A stretch of 64,000 nt of DNA, from assembly GCA_963655255.1 (NCBI GenBank), contig CAVKEB010000006.1, positions 36,000 through 99,999 on the forward strand. The letters run 5' to 3'. The DNA is from CAG-791 sp963655255 (lineage in GTDB: Bacteria; Bacillota; Clostridia; Lachnospirales; Lachnospiraceae). The notes beneath the pieces are model-generated. The model was not told where the DNA came from, did no database searches, and was given only the letters and a program-made list of their open reading frames with translations. Positions 49,273-57,977 of the stretch are shown one piece after another (position 1 is the stretch's first letter; every line of letters begins with the position of its first letter). A program made the position numbers and the translations under genes.

Positions 49273-50604
49273 ATGGATATCGAAGAACTGTGCAGAAAAG
49301 GCGGATTTGAGTGTGGCTGTGGCAGGACGCATCGCGGAGATACGAAGCATGTCCTGATTGAAAAAGGGGCAGTCCGATACCTTCCGGAATTGCTGAAGGA
49401 ACTGGGAGCGAGCCATCCGTTTGTGCTTTCCGGGCACGACACTTTTGAGGCTGGCGGGAAAAACGTGGAGCGAGTTCTGAACGAGGCCGGGATTTCCTTT
49501 ACGGAATATGTGCTTCCGAATTCGCCGGTTCCGGCAACAGAAGAGACCGTCGGATCTGTGGTTATGCACTTTGATTATGACTGTGACGTAATTATCGGTG
49601 TTGGTTCGGGAGTGATCAATGATACCGGGAAGATCATGGCCAGGGCGGTGAATCTTCCTTATATGATTGTCGCAACAGCACCATCTATGGATGGATTTGC
49701 ATCCGCGACTTCTTCCATGGAACGTGACGGATTGAAGGTATCACTGGACAGCAAGGCTGCGTGGGCAGTGATCGGAGACTTGGATATTCTGTGCAATGCA
49801 CCGCAGCACATGCTGCTGTCCGGTGTTGGTGACATACTGGCAAAATATGTAAGTCTCGCAGAGTGGAAAATTGCAGAGCTGACGGTGGATGAGTACTATT
49901 GTCCGACGATTGCGGCAATGGTGCAGGAGTCTCTGGACAAAGTAATGAAGGCAGCACCGGGGTTATTAAAACGTAATCCGGATGCGGTGAGAGCAGTGAT
50001 GGAAGGAATGGTCCTTGCTGGGATGGCGATGAAATACGCAGGTCTTTCAAGACCTGCGTCTGGTATGGAGCACTATTTTTCTCACATCTGGGATATGCGT
50101 GCCCTTGCTTTTCCGGAGGCCCGGTCTGACCTGCATGGAATTCAGTGCGGAATCGGAACACTGTACTCATTAAAAATTTATGATTATTTGAGAAACGTTG
50201 TGCCGGACAAAGAGCATGCGCTGATGACCGTGCGCAAGTTTTCTGTGGAGAACTGGAACACGCAGCTGCGGGCATTCATTGGCCCCGGTGCGGAAGCCAT
50301 GATAGAAGGTGAAACGAGACAGGGAAAATATGACGAGGCAAAGCATGCCAAACGATTGATCCGCATTCTTGACAGGTGGGAAGAAATCCAGTCGATCTTG
50401 CATGATATGCCAACGCATGACGAAGTGATGGAGAACATGGAGAAACTGGGAGCACCGGTTTCAGCCGGTTATCTCGGGTACTCCGACGAGACCGTGCGCA
50501 CAACCTTTGAAATGACGAAGGATATCCGGGATAAATACATCGGGAGCCGTCTGCTCTGGGACCTGGGCCTGCTAGACAGTGCTGCGGAAGTGCTCTATTG
50601 CTGA
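49273..50604 (+). CDS. sn-Glycerol-1-phosphate dehydrogenase (EgsA/AraM-like)
   Basis: A 443-residue iron-containing dehydrogenase-fold protein. NAD-binding motif VIIGVGSGVINDTGKIMA; nicotinamide-side VATAPSMDGFASATSSM; metal ligands in VLAGMAMKYAGLSRPASGMEHYFSH and the EAxxxLHGIQCG His (DLHGIQCGIGT). It interconverts dihydroxyacetone phosphate and sn-glycerol-1-phosphate, or a related substrate; the Bacillus AraM is the model. ATG 49273 follows AGGAGGGA. The 3' end overlaps the convergent AraC gene by ten bases. It fits with the nearby HAD phosphatase, glycerophosphodiesterase and importer. Confidence 0.85.
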   Translation: MDIEELCRKGGFECGCGRTHRGDTKHVLIEKGAVRYLPELLKELGASHPFVLSGHDTFEAGGKNVERVLNEAGISFTEYVLPNSPVPATEETVGSVVMHFDYDCDVIIGVGSGVINDTGKIMARAVNLPYMIVATAPSMDGFASATSSMERDGLKVSLDSKAAWAVIGDLDILCNAPQHMLLSGVGDILAKYVSLAEWKIAELTVDEYYCPTIAAMVQESLDKVMKAAPGLLKRNPDAVRAVMEGMVLAGMAMKYAGLSRPASGMEHYFSHIWDMRALAFPEARSDLHGIQCGIGTLYSLKIYDYLRNVVPDKEHALMTVRKFSVENWNTQLRAFIGPGAEAMIEGETRQGKYDEAKHAKRLIRILDRWEEIQSILHDMPTHDEVMENMEKLGAPVSAGYLGYSDETVRTTFEMTKDIRDKYIGSRLLWDLGLLDSAAEVLYC

Positions 50605-51557
50605 TTGGCAGCCTCGTCCTTTGTGCATTGTTTTTTGTAGGCTGACGGCGTCAGGTGTACATAGCTCTTGAACGCATTGATAAAAGAGGACATGGAGCGA
50701 TAACCGGAGCAGTTATAGGCTTCGGTTACGCTCTTTCCATTTTCAAGGACAGTCTTGGCGTTGGAAATCTTGCGTTCCGCAATGTATTCGGAAATGCTGA
50801 TATTGAAGTATTGACGAAATAAACGCGACACGTATTCCCGGCTGTAGAAGAAATGATCGGCAACGGAAGAAGCGGTGCTGATTTCACGTATGTTCTCATC
50901 GATATAGTTTTTTACCTGCAAAACATTGGAAGGAAGCTTCTGGAAAAGCTTCTGATCGGTGTGGCCGGACCGATTGATAAGAACATACATATCAAAAATC
51001 AGGCTGGTGAGTTTTAGAAGTGTATCTGGCTCAATCTGATCCGAATAAAAGAGAATCTGGTCAAGAATATAGCGGAAACGGCACAGAGCCTCCGGATCCA
51101 TGCGGAGAGCTCTGGCATCGGATTCCATCAGAAAGGGAGGAAGGCCGCCTTTATCCTCAAAATAGTCGGCAGTGAAATAGAAAACAAAACGCTCATATTC
51201 GCTTTTTTCTGATTGGTGTGCAGTATGAAGCACTCCGGGAGGAAATACAACAATACTCCCGCTGGACGGAATAATTTCCCGATTGTTTGAAATATAGGAA
51301 ATTTCTCCGGACAGATAGATATCCATTTCGTAAAAAAGATGTGCATGCAGTTTTTCCGGGAAACAGGACATGTTGTAGGTATTGGTGCGATGGGAAAAAA
51401 TCATGCTTTTCCCAAAATAACAGTCATTCCAGCCCAGAATGCTGTGATAGCAGACTACTCCTGGAGAAGATGGCCGAAGTTCGTCATAGGAATGCTCCAT
51501 GTGGGATTTATAGTAGTTTGCAAAATCCTCGTGAAGAGGAAACTGCTTTGTCAGCAT
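50595..51557 (-). CDS. AraC-family transcription regulator
   Basis: A 320-residue regulator. The N-terminal cupin sensing domain (about 55-130) has HLFYEMDIYLSGEISYISNN-type strands and VVFPPGVLHTAHQ. The C-terminal double HTH (about 215-315) has NYIDENIREISTASSVADHF, FFYSREYVSRLFRQYFNISI, and the second helix pair ending KSYVHLTPSAYKK. It is divergent from the FAD oxidoreductase gene, whose promoter region (51558-51705, with TATAAT at 51654 but no good -35) looks activator-dependent. The likely activator of the 51706-59885 operon in response to its sugar-like inducer. Confidence 0.9.
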   Translation of the reverse strand: MLTKQFPLHEDFANYYKSHMEHSYDELRPSSPGVVCYHSILGWNDCYFGKSMIFSHRTNTYNMSCFPEKLHAHLFYEMDIYLSGEISYISNNREIIPSSGSIVVFPPGVLHTAHQSEKSEYERFVFYFTADYFEDKGGLPPFLMESDARALRMDPEALCRFRYILDQILFYSDQIEPDTLLKLTSLIFDMYVLINRSGHTDQKLFQKLPSNVLQVKNYIDENIREISTASSVADHFFYSREYVSRLFRQYFNISISEYIAERKISNAKTVLENGKSVTEAYNCSGYRSMSSFINAFKSYVHLTPSAYKKQCTKDEAANQQ

Positions 51558-51705
51558 AACGGAATGTACTCCTTTCTGTGGACATGGATTCTGATATCAC
51601 AAATCCGTAATTTTGAGATCAATAAGCGGGAAGATTTTCACATATGCGAATCATATAATAAAAATACACAAAAAACAATGCTCAGTACAGAAGGAGTATT
51701 ACAAA

Positions 51706-53526
51706 ATGACTGACTTGAAACGAAATGAACAGATCCATGACTGCGATGTGTGCGTAATCGGCGGAGGAATCGGAGGATTATTCAGTGCAATTTCTGCGGC
51801 AAGAAACGGAGCAAAAGTTATTCTGATGCAGGACAGACCGGTGCTCGGGGGAAATGCGAGCTCAGAAATTCGGATGTGGATTTCGGGAGCGGGAACCAGA
51901 GTCCGTGATCTTCAGGAAACGGGAATGATGGAAGAACTCCTTCTGGAAAATATGTATCAGAACCCCAAACGTAATTATACCGTATGGGACAGCATCCTTT
52001 TCGGAATGGTGAAGAGCGAACGGAATTTGACCACATTGATGAACTGCGCCTGCTGCGCTGCTGAGATGGAAGGAAGCCGGATTGTATCGGTGACCGGGTT
52101 CCAGCTGACAACCTATGAGTGGCAGAAAGTCCGGGCCAAAATTTACATTGATTGTTCCGGAGACAGTATATTGGCAGAGCTGACGGGGGCAGAATATCGG
52201 GTTGGCAGAGAGGCTGCAAAAGAGTTCGGCGAGGAATTCGGACTGCCCGAGGCCGATAAAATGACGATGGGAATGAGTCTTCTGCTCCAGGCGAGAGAGA
52301 CGGATCATCCGGTTTCCTATACGCCACCGTCCTGGGCATACACGTTTAAGACAGATGCAGAGATGCACAATAAGCCCCATGATCTGTATCACATCAATAC
52401 AAATTTCTACTGGGTTGAGCTCGGAGGAGCGGGAGATTCCATACGCGACACGGAAAAAGTACGGGATGAGCTTCTGAAAATTGCGTTTGGTGCATGGGAT
52501 CACATTAAAAATTATGGAGACCATGGGGCAGCAAACTGGGAACTTGAGTGGGTTGGATTCCTGCCGGGAAAGAGAGAAAGCCGGCGGTATGTGGGAGACT
52601 ACATGCTGACCCAGAACGATGTGGAGCAGCATCCTGTTTTTCCGGATACCATTGCTTACGGAGGCTGGCAGATTGACAACCATCTCCCGGGCGGATTCTT
52701 TATGGAAGGTAAGGAGGGCGGGCATCTTCAGAAAAGAAGACTCAGGGAACCTTATGGAATTCCTTACCGCTGCATCTATTCGAAGAATATCTCAAATCTG
52801 ATGTTTGCCGGACGGAATATCAGTGCCACGCATGTCGGAATCAGCACAACGAGAGTGATGGGAACGGTTGGGGTTCTGGGACAGGCAGCAGGCACGGCTG
52901 CAGCAATTGCGGTAAGATACGGGCTGACGCCAAGGCAGGCGGGACGTGAGAAAATAACGGAAATTCAGGATCAGCTGATGGAGGATGACTGCTTCCTTCC
53001 GGGATTTCAGAGGAAAATTTCAGGGCTGTCACGGGATGCCGTTTTGAGCTGTGATTACGGTGACTGCAGTGATCTTCTGAACGGCATTGACCGGAGGATC
53101 TGGGGAAAAGATAACGGATACTATGGGAAAACCAATCAGGCAATTACTTACACGTTTGACCAGCCGGTAAAGGTCAGCAGCTTCCGTCTGGTTGCAGACA
53201 GTGACTTGAACCGGGAATATATCGAAGGCAATCCGGATGGCTTGAATACATCCAGTGTTTTATTCTATCCGGCGAGCTACAACCATACTACGTTTGGATT
53301 TCCGGGATGTCTCCTGAAAGCCTTCCGGGTAGAGGCAAGAGATGAGACAGGACAATGGAAAACGGTATATGAGACGCATGACAATCATCAGCGCCTGATT
53401 CGGGAGGGGATTGGAATGGTGGCGACTGCGGTCCGTCTGATACCGCTGTCTACATACATGAGTGAAAAGAAAAATGAAGATTACGGAAGCTCCACGGCAC
53501 ATATTTTCGCTTTCGAAGTGAGATAA
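51706..53526 (+). CDS. FAD-dependent oxidoreductase with C-terminal carbohydrate-type domain
   Basis: A 606-residue protein. N-terminal FAD-binding motif CDVCVIGGGIGGLFSAISAA (GxGxxG), then LGGNASSEIRMWISGA, typical of the FAD_oxidored family seen in polysaccharide and glycoside loci. FAD-binding end: NLMFAGRNISATHVGISTTR. Residues about 460-606 form a discoidin-like beta domain (KVSSFRLVADSDLN, RLIPLSTYM). Cytoplasmic. It shares many motifs, down to DNHQRL near the end, with the gene at 57978. Substrate unknown; oxidation of a sugar hydroxyl is plausible. AGAAGGAG fixes the start. Confidence 0.82.
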   Translation: MTDLKRNEQIHDCDVCVIGGGIGGLFSAISAARNGAKVILMQDRPVLGGNASSEIRMWISGAGTRVRDLQETGMMEELLLENMYQNPKRNYTVWDSILFGMVKSERNLTTLMNCACCAAEMEGSRIVSVTGFQLTTYEWQKVRAKIYIDCSGDSILAELTGAEYRVGREAAKEFGEEFGLPEADKMTMGMSLLLQARETDHPVSYTPPSWAYTFKTDAEMHNKPHDLYHINTNFYWVELGGAGDSIRDTEKVRDELLKIAFGAWDHIKNYGDHGAANWELEWVGFLPGKRESRRYVGDYMLTQNDVEQHPVFPDTIAYGGWQIDNHLPGGFFMEGKEGGHLQKRRLREPYGIPYRCIYSKNISNLMFAGRNISATHVGISTTRVMGTVGVLGQAAGTAAAIAVRYGLTPRQAGREKITEIQDQLMEDDCFLPGFQRKISGLSRDAVLSCDYGDCSDLLNGIDRRIWGKDNGYYGKTNQAITYTFDQPVKVSSFRLVADSDLNREYIEGNPDGLNTSSVLFYPASYNHTTFGFPGCLLKAFRVEARDETGQWKTVYETHDNHQRLIREGIGMVATAVRLIPLSTYMSEKKNEDYGSSTAHIFAFEVR

Positions 53527-53706
53527 AGCGGGCAGAGGTTTCACATCAGATTTATGGCCAGATCTGACACAGATAAAAAGTAACAGTTCCGGTGTCTGCC
53601 GATCTTAACTGCGAATCGGGCTGCAAGCACAAGCAGGTTCACAGCTGGAATTGTCAGATGCAAAAAAGAAAACGAATTGCTGAAAAGCAGAAAGGGAGAT
53701 TACAAC

Positions 53707-55146
53707 ATGAAAAAAAGAGGTATGGCGATTCTTATGACCGCAGCGGTGGCAGCGGGAATGCTGGCAGGATGCGGCACGGACAATGGTAATGCGGCAGCGG
53801 CGACAACCGCGGGTACGGAAGCGGAAACCACAGTGGCAGAAGCCGGTACAACGAATGCAGAAGCGGCGGCGGAAACGGGTTCGGGAGATCCTGTTTATAT
53901 TGATCCGGATGCGGCAAATGTTACAGGAGAGCTCAATTTTTACACAGCATTTGCGGGGGAAAACGGAATTGATGATCTGATTGCGGATTTTAACACTTAC
54001 TATCCCAATGTCAAAGTTACTGCGAATGTATATAAGAACAGCCCGGACGGAAATCTCGGCCTGGATACTGCCATGGTCAACGGAAATGTAGATGTTCTGA
54101 TGAGCTTCGGACCTTCCAAGACGTATAAGAGATGGAACAGCGGAATGTTCATGGATCTGACGGAACGTCTTGCAAAGGACAATCTGGATCTTGTGAAAGA
54201 GTGGGGAACGGATACCTATACAGCGGATGATGGGAAGATTTATGTGTTCCCTTCAGGTGGACTTTCCATCTATGTGGCGATTAACAAGGACAAATGGGAT
54301 GAAGCAGGATTGGGCGATATTCCGACGGAGTGGACCTATGACGAGTATCTGGATGCCTGCCGCAAAATGACGGTCAAGGACGAGAGCGGGAATGTCACTC
54401 AATATGGCGGATCTGATTTCAACCAGACCGACTATTGGACCTATTCCGTGTGCCAGAGCAAGGGCAAAGACGCATATTACAAAGAAGACGGCAGTGCAGA
54501 TTTTGATAATCCGCTGTTTGCGAAGGTGTTGCAGAGAGAAATTGATGCGGAAGCGGAAGGAATCTGGTATTCGAAGGCAAATTATCTCGCGGACTCCACC
54601 AAATCCCGTGACATGTTCCTGAATGGGACAACAGCATCGACCATTGAGTCCATCCTCACCAGATACATTGTGGCGGGCGATCCTCAGTTCAAAATTTACT
54701 ATGCACCGTATCCGGTCAATGAAGAAGGCGAGACCAATTATATGGCCGGAACCATTCACAATTCTTTCGTGGCAGTATCCAGCAATACGAAAAACCCGGA
54801 TGCCGCATATGACTTTGCAAAGTTCGTGGCAACTTATGGGAACAAGTATCAGTATGCAGCAGGACATGCCGGAAACTGGACGGGGATTCAGCCGGATGAC
54901 ATTCTGGAGGTTATTTTCGGTTCCAAGGAAGAAGCAGAGAAATATATTGATACCGAGAGCTTTTCCAGATGTGTGATTGCTTCCGGAGAGCCAAGCTATG
55001 AAGAAAAGAACCTTACGGGAATCGATGAAATCGGTTCACTGGTGAGCGAATACACGAAGTATTGTCTGAACGGTGAAATGAAGGTTGAAGATGCGATGAG
55101 CGAGGTACAGGATCTGGCGAATACAGCAATTTCAGACGCGCAGTAA
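53707..55146 (+). CDS. ABC transporter substrate-binding lipoprotein
   Basis: A 479-residue lipoprotein. Signal peptide with lipobox MLAGC (Cys about 26), then a long Thr/Ala/Glu linker. Mature domain: GELNFYTAFAGENGIDDLIA, VFPSGGLSIYVAINKDKWDE and KDAYYKEDGSADF, a family 1 binding protein. AGGGAGATTACAAC precedes ATG 53707. Behind the FAD oxidoreductase by 180 bases, followed by a strong hairpin and two permeases. Confidence 0.88.
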   Translation: MKKRGMAILMTAAVAAGMLAGCGTDNGNAAAATTAGTEAETTVAEAGTTNAEAAAETGSGDPVYIDPDAANVTGELNFYTAFAGENGIDDLIADFNTYYPNVKVTANVYKNSPDGNLGLDTAMVNGNVDVLMSFGPSKTYKRWNSGMFMDLTERLAKDNLDLVKEWGTDTYTADDGKIYVFPSGGLSIYVAINKDKWDEAGLGDIPTEWTYDEYLDACRKMTVKDESGNVTQYGGSDFNQTDYWTYSVCQSKGKDAYYKEDGSADFDNPLFAKVLQREIDAEAEGIWYSKANYLADSTKSRDMFLNGTTASTIESILTRYIVAGDPQFKIYYAPYPVNEEGETNYMAGTIHNSFVAVSSNTKNPDAAYDFAKFVATYGNKYQYAAGHAGNWTGIQPDDILEVIFGSKEEAEKYIDTESFSRCVIASGEPSYEEKNLTGIDEIGSLVSEYTKYCLNGEMKVEDAMSEVQDLANTAISDAQ

Positions 55147-55166
55147 CGCGCACCCTGTTCCCCAAT

Positions 55167-55199
55167 GCGTATGCAGCACAACTTATGTGCTGCATACGC
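55167..55199 (+). repeat. Perfect hairpin between binding protein and permease genes
   Basis: GCGTATGCAGCACA-ACTTA-TGTGCTGCATACGC: 14-bp perfect stem starting 20 bases after the binding-protein stop. No T run. Confidence 0.8.
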
Positions 55200-55237
55200 A
55201 AACCGCCAGGGAGAATATCACATAAGAGGTAGAGATT

Positions 55238-56128
55238 ATGTCTAGAATGACTGCCATGCAGAAAAAAGAGAACAGAGAGGGATGGCTTTTTATGATTCCG
55301 GCCATGATCTTTTTTATTTCGCTGATCATTTTCCCGGTCGTGATGTCTCTTGTTCTTGCTTTTACCAAATGGAACTTTCTGACTGGAATCAGCGGAATCA
55401 AATGGATCGGAGTGCAGAACTTTATAAAGATTATTACCAGAGACAGACGTTTTGGAATGGCGTTCCGCAACACTATTCTTTATGCACTCACAACAGCTCC
55501 TGTTTCCATTTTTCTTGCATTGATTTTTGCATATATGATCAATGACAAGGTGTATTTCAAAAAATTCAACCGTATGTGTTTTTTCATTCCGCACATTTCC
55601 AGTATGGTCGCACTGACTGCGGTATTCCGTTTTCTGTTTCGCTCGGACGGACCGATCAATATGATTCTGGTGAATGTATTTCATCAGGAAGAAGTTCCGA
55701 ACTGGCTGACGAGTACGAGCCTCTGCAAGGTTCCGATCATATGCGTCATGATTTATGCAGGAATCGGATTCTGCCTGATTGTATATATGGCGGCACTGCA
55801 GGGAGTTCCGAGAGAGCTCTATGAGGCGGCAGCGGTGGATGGTGCGACCAGCATGAAGGCCTTCTGGAAAATCACGATGCCGTTGGTCTCTCCTTCTACA
55901 TTTTATCTGTGTATCGTCAGACTGATCGCTGCCTTTAAAATTTTCACAGCAATCAATGTAATGGGAATGGCGGAAACGGCACCCAGTATTGTCACAGAAG
56001 TATACTCTGCTGCCTTCAAATCTTACGATTTCGGCTATGCAAGTGCGGAAGCGTGGATTCTGGTATTTATCATTCTGATCGTCACGGGAATTCAGTTCAT
56101 TGTGCAGAAAAAGTGGGTTCATTATTGA
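55238..56128 (+). CDS. ABC sugar permease (MalF type)
   Basis: A 296-residue permease. N-terminus MSRMTAMQKKENREGWLFMI and six membrane segments; EAA loop RELYEAAAVDGATSMKAFWK. Ribosome binding site AAGAGGTAGAGATT. Partner of the next permease; ATPase not encoded here. Confidence 0.9.
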   Translation: MSRMTAMQKKENREGWLFMIPAMIFFISLIIFPVVMSLVLAFTKWNFLTGISGIKWIGVQNFIKIITRDRRFGMAFRNTILYALTTAPVSIFLALIFAYMINDKVYFKKFNRMCFFIPHISSMVALTAVFRFLFRSDGPINMILVNVFHQEEVPNWLTSTSLCKVPIICVMIYAGIGFCLIVYMAALQGVPRELYEAAAVDGATSMKAFWKITMPLVSPSTFYLCIVRLIAAFKIFTAINVMGMAETAPSIVTEVYSAAFKSYDFGYASAEAWILVFIILIVTGIQFIVQKKWVHY

Positions 56129-56167
56129 TCCGAAGATCCTGTGAATCTGACTGCGGGGGTAACATCT

Positions 56168-56998
56168 GTGAAGAAAAATCGTAAGCTTACAAAAATCATC
56201 AATACAGTCTGGGTAACCTTTCTGGGAATTCTGTTTCTTCTTCCGCTCCTGTGGATGCTTTCATCCTCTTTGAAAACGGGAGCAGAGGTATTCGGAAATG
56301 ACTTCCATTGGATTCCGAGGGAAATCCAATGGGAGAATTACGCAAGAGTATGGACAACGGGCGCCATCCCGTTTATCAGGGCAATGGGGAATTCAGTATT
56401 TGTTGCAATATTGAGCGTACTGGGGCAGGTCATTATTTCTTCTATGACGGGATATGCCCTTGCGAAAATCAATTTCCGTGGAAAAGGCGTTGTCTTTACT
56501 CTTATGATGGCGACGATGATGATTCCGGGACAGGCGACCATCATTCCGAAGTTTGTACTGTTCCATGCAATTCATTTGTACGACACATTGTGGACTCTGA
56601 TTCTGCCGGCATGCTTCTCGATTTCCTCCATTTTCATGCTGCGGCAATTCTATCTGTCGCTTCCCAATGATTTGCTGGATTCTGCGAAGGTAGACGGAGC
56701 CAATCACTGGCAGGCATGGAAGAAAATTATGTTTCCGCTGACAAAGCCGGCGATTGTTACGGTGGTGATTCTGGCGTTTATCAGTTCCTGGAATGAATAT
56801 CTGAGCGCACTGGTATTCCTTCCTACCAATTCTCATTTTACGGTCTCCCTGGCAATTCAGTACTGGATGCAGATGACAGATGAGTACAACCTGATGATGA
56901 CAGCTGCGGCAAGTGCGGTCATACCGGTGATTCTTCTTTACCTGTTTGCACAGAAGTATTTTGTGGAGAGCATTGCAACCACTGGTGTAAAAGGCTGA
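56168..56998 (+). CDS. ABC sugar permease (MalG type), GTG start
   Basis: A 276-residue permease with six membrane segments; EAA loop LPNDLLDSAKVDGANHWQAWKK (Asp-Ser instead of Glu-Ala in the first part) and the usual end AQKYFVESIATTGVKG. GTG 56168 has GGGGGT seven bases upstream and begins with a basic stretch (KKNRKLTK); the earlier GTG at 56141 lacks a ribosome binding site. Confidence 0.85.
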   Translation: MKKNRKLTKIINTVWVTFLGILFLLPLLWMLSSSLKTGAEVFGNDFHWIPREIQWENYARVWTTGAIPFIRAMGNSVFVAILSVLGQVIISSMTGYALAKINFRGKGVVFTLMMATMMIPGQATIIPKFVLFHAIHLYDTLWTLILPACFSISSIFMLRQFYLSLPNDLLDSAKVDGANHWQAWKKIMFPLTKPAIVTVVILAFISSWNEYLSALVFLPTNSHFTVSLAIQYWMQMTDEYNLMMTAAASAVIPVILLYLFAQKYFVESIATTGVKG

Positions 56999-57021
56999 AT
57001 GAGGACAATGCGAGGGGAGAA

Positions 57022-57134
57022 GTTTGAAAGTGACATCGATATGTCACTTTCAAACAGCAGCATCGGTGCTGACACACCGGCTGCCACATTCGGCAAAACC
57101 GCCTTCGCGGATTTTGCCTCAGTGAGGAATAAAA
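57022..57134 (+). repeat. Three-hairpin repeat, copy 4
   Basis: Hairpin A GTTTGAAAGTGACAT-CGAT-ATGTCACTTTCAAAC (57022-57055), hairpin B with loop TGAC and one mismatch (57057-57084), hairpin C GGCAAAACCGC-CTTC-GCGGATTTTGCC (57092-57118). The tail CAGTGAGGAATAAAA holds the ribosome binding site of the next gene. It starts 23 bases after the permease stop. Confidence 0.9.
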
Positions 57135-57878
57135 ATGAGCAACGATAGCGGGAGTTTTGATGCAGAAAGAAAGCAACTGCCCATTCGGTTGGTGGCGCAT
57201 CGCGGATATACCGCAAACGCAGTGATGAATTCTCTTCCGGCGTTTGAGGCCGCAGGGAAACTTGGTTTCTGGGCAATTGAAACGGATGTACGGGAAACCT
57301 CGGATGGTGTGATGGTGTGCAGCCATGATGCAGGTGTCGAAAAGCTGTTCGATGGTGAGGGGGATGTTTGTGATTATGCATGGAAGGATCTCGAACAGCT
57401 GAAATACCGCTCCGGACAGGAAGGAAGGATCCCTCTGTTTCGTGAATATCTGGCGATTTGCAGTAAGTATCAGTGTATTCCTTTTATAGAGACGAAAGTC
57501 AATGATGTGGAAAAGGTGATCGACTGCGCCCGTGAGTATTTCGAAGAGGACCGTATCATTTTATCGAGTATCAATTTTGAGCATATCCGGGAAGCAAGGC
57601 GATGCAGCCAGGTATTTGTGCATCATATCTTCACCTCTTCGGAATGTCTTGCAGAACTGGCCTCTTTCGGAAATGCAGGCTGCTCTTTTAAATATGATTC
57701 ATTGGAAAATGTACCCGATGATCTTGCCGGTGAAATTCACGGAATGGGATTGAAGTTCTGCCTGCGCGCAGGAGATGATCCTGGAACGGTATTTCGGATG
57801 CGGAAAGCAGGGTGTGATTATATCCCTACGAACAAGGTGATTCCGCGGGATGTGGCGGAAAAAGCAAATATAACATAA
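57135..57878 (+). CDS. Glycerophosphodiester phosphodiesterase (UgpQ-like)
   Basis: A 247-residue GDPD TIM barrel. The catalytic His/Glu/Asp set is visible: RLVAHRGYTANAVMNSLPAF (HR..E-type with Asn-Ser before Leu), AIETDVRETSDGVMVCSHD (Glu, Asp, His), and FIETKVNDVEKV. Such enzymes hydrolyse glycerophosphodiesters to glycerol phosphate and an alcohol. No signal peptide, so it acts inside the cell on imported substrate. In place between importer genes and the second FAD oxidoreductase. The usual NTxPA Glu before the second catalytic residue is replaced by MNSLPAF, so activity on the standard substrate is not certain. Confidence 0.82.
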   Translation: MSNDSGSFDAERKQLPIRLVAHRGYTANAVMNSLPAFEAAGKLGFWAIETDVRETSDGVMVCSHDAGVEKLFDGEGDVCDYAWKDLEQLKYRSGQEGRIPLFREYLAICSKYQCIPFIETKVNDVEKVIDCAREYFEEDRIILSSINFEHIREARRCSQVFVHHIFTSSECLAELASFGNAGCSFKYDSLENVPDDLAGEIHGMGLKFCLRAGDDPGTVFRMRKAGCDYIPTNKVIPRDVAEKANIT

Positions 57879-57977
57879 CAAAGTATGTCTTGAATATGTC
57901 CGCAAACGGTCATTTACGTCATAAATCGATATGTGCCGGGCAAATACAAAATCCGGGAGGGAATCCGACATAAAATT

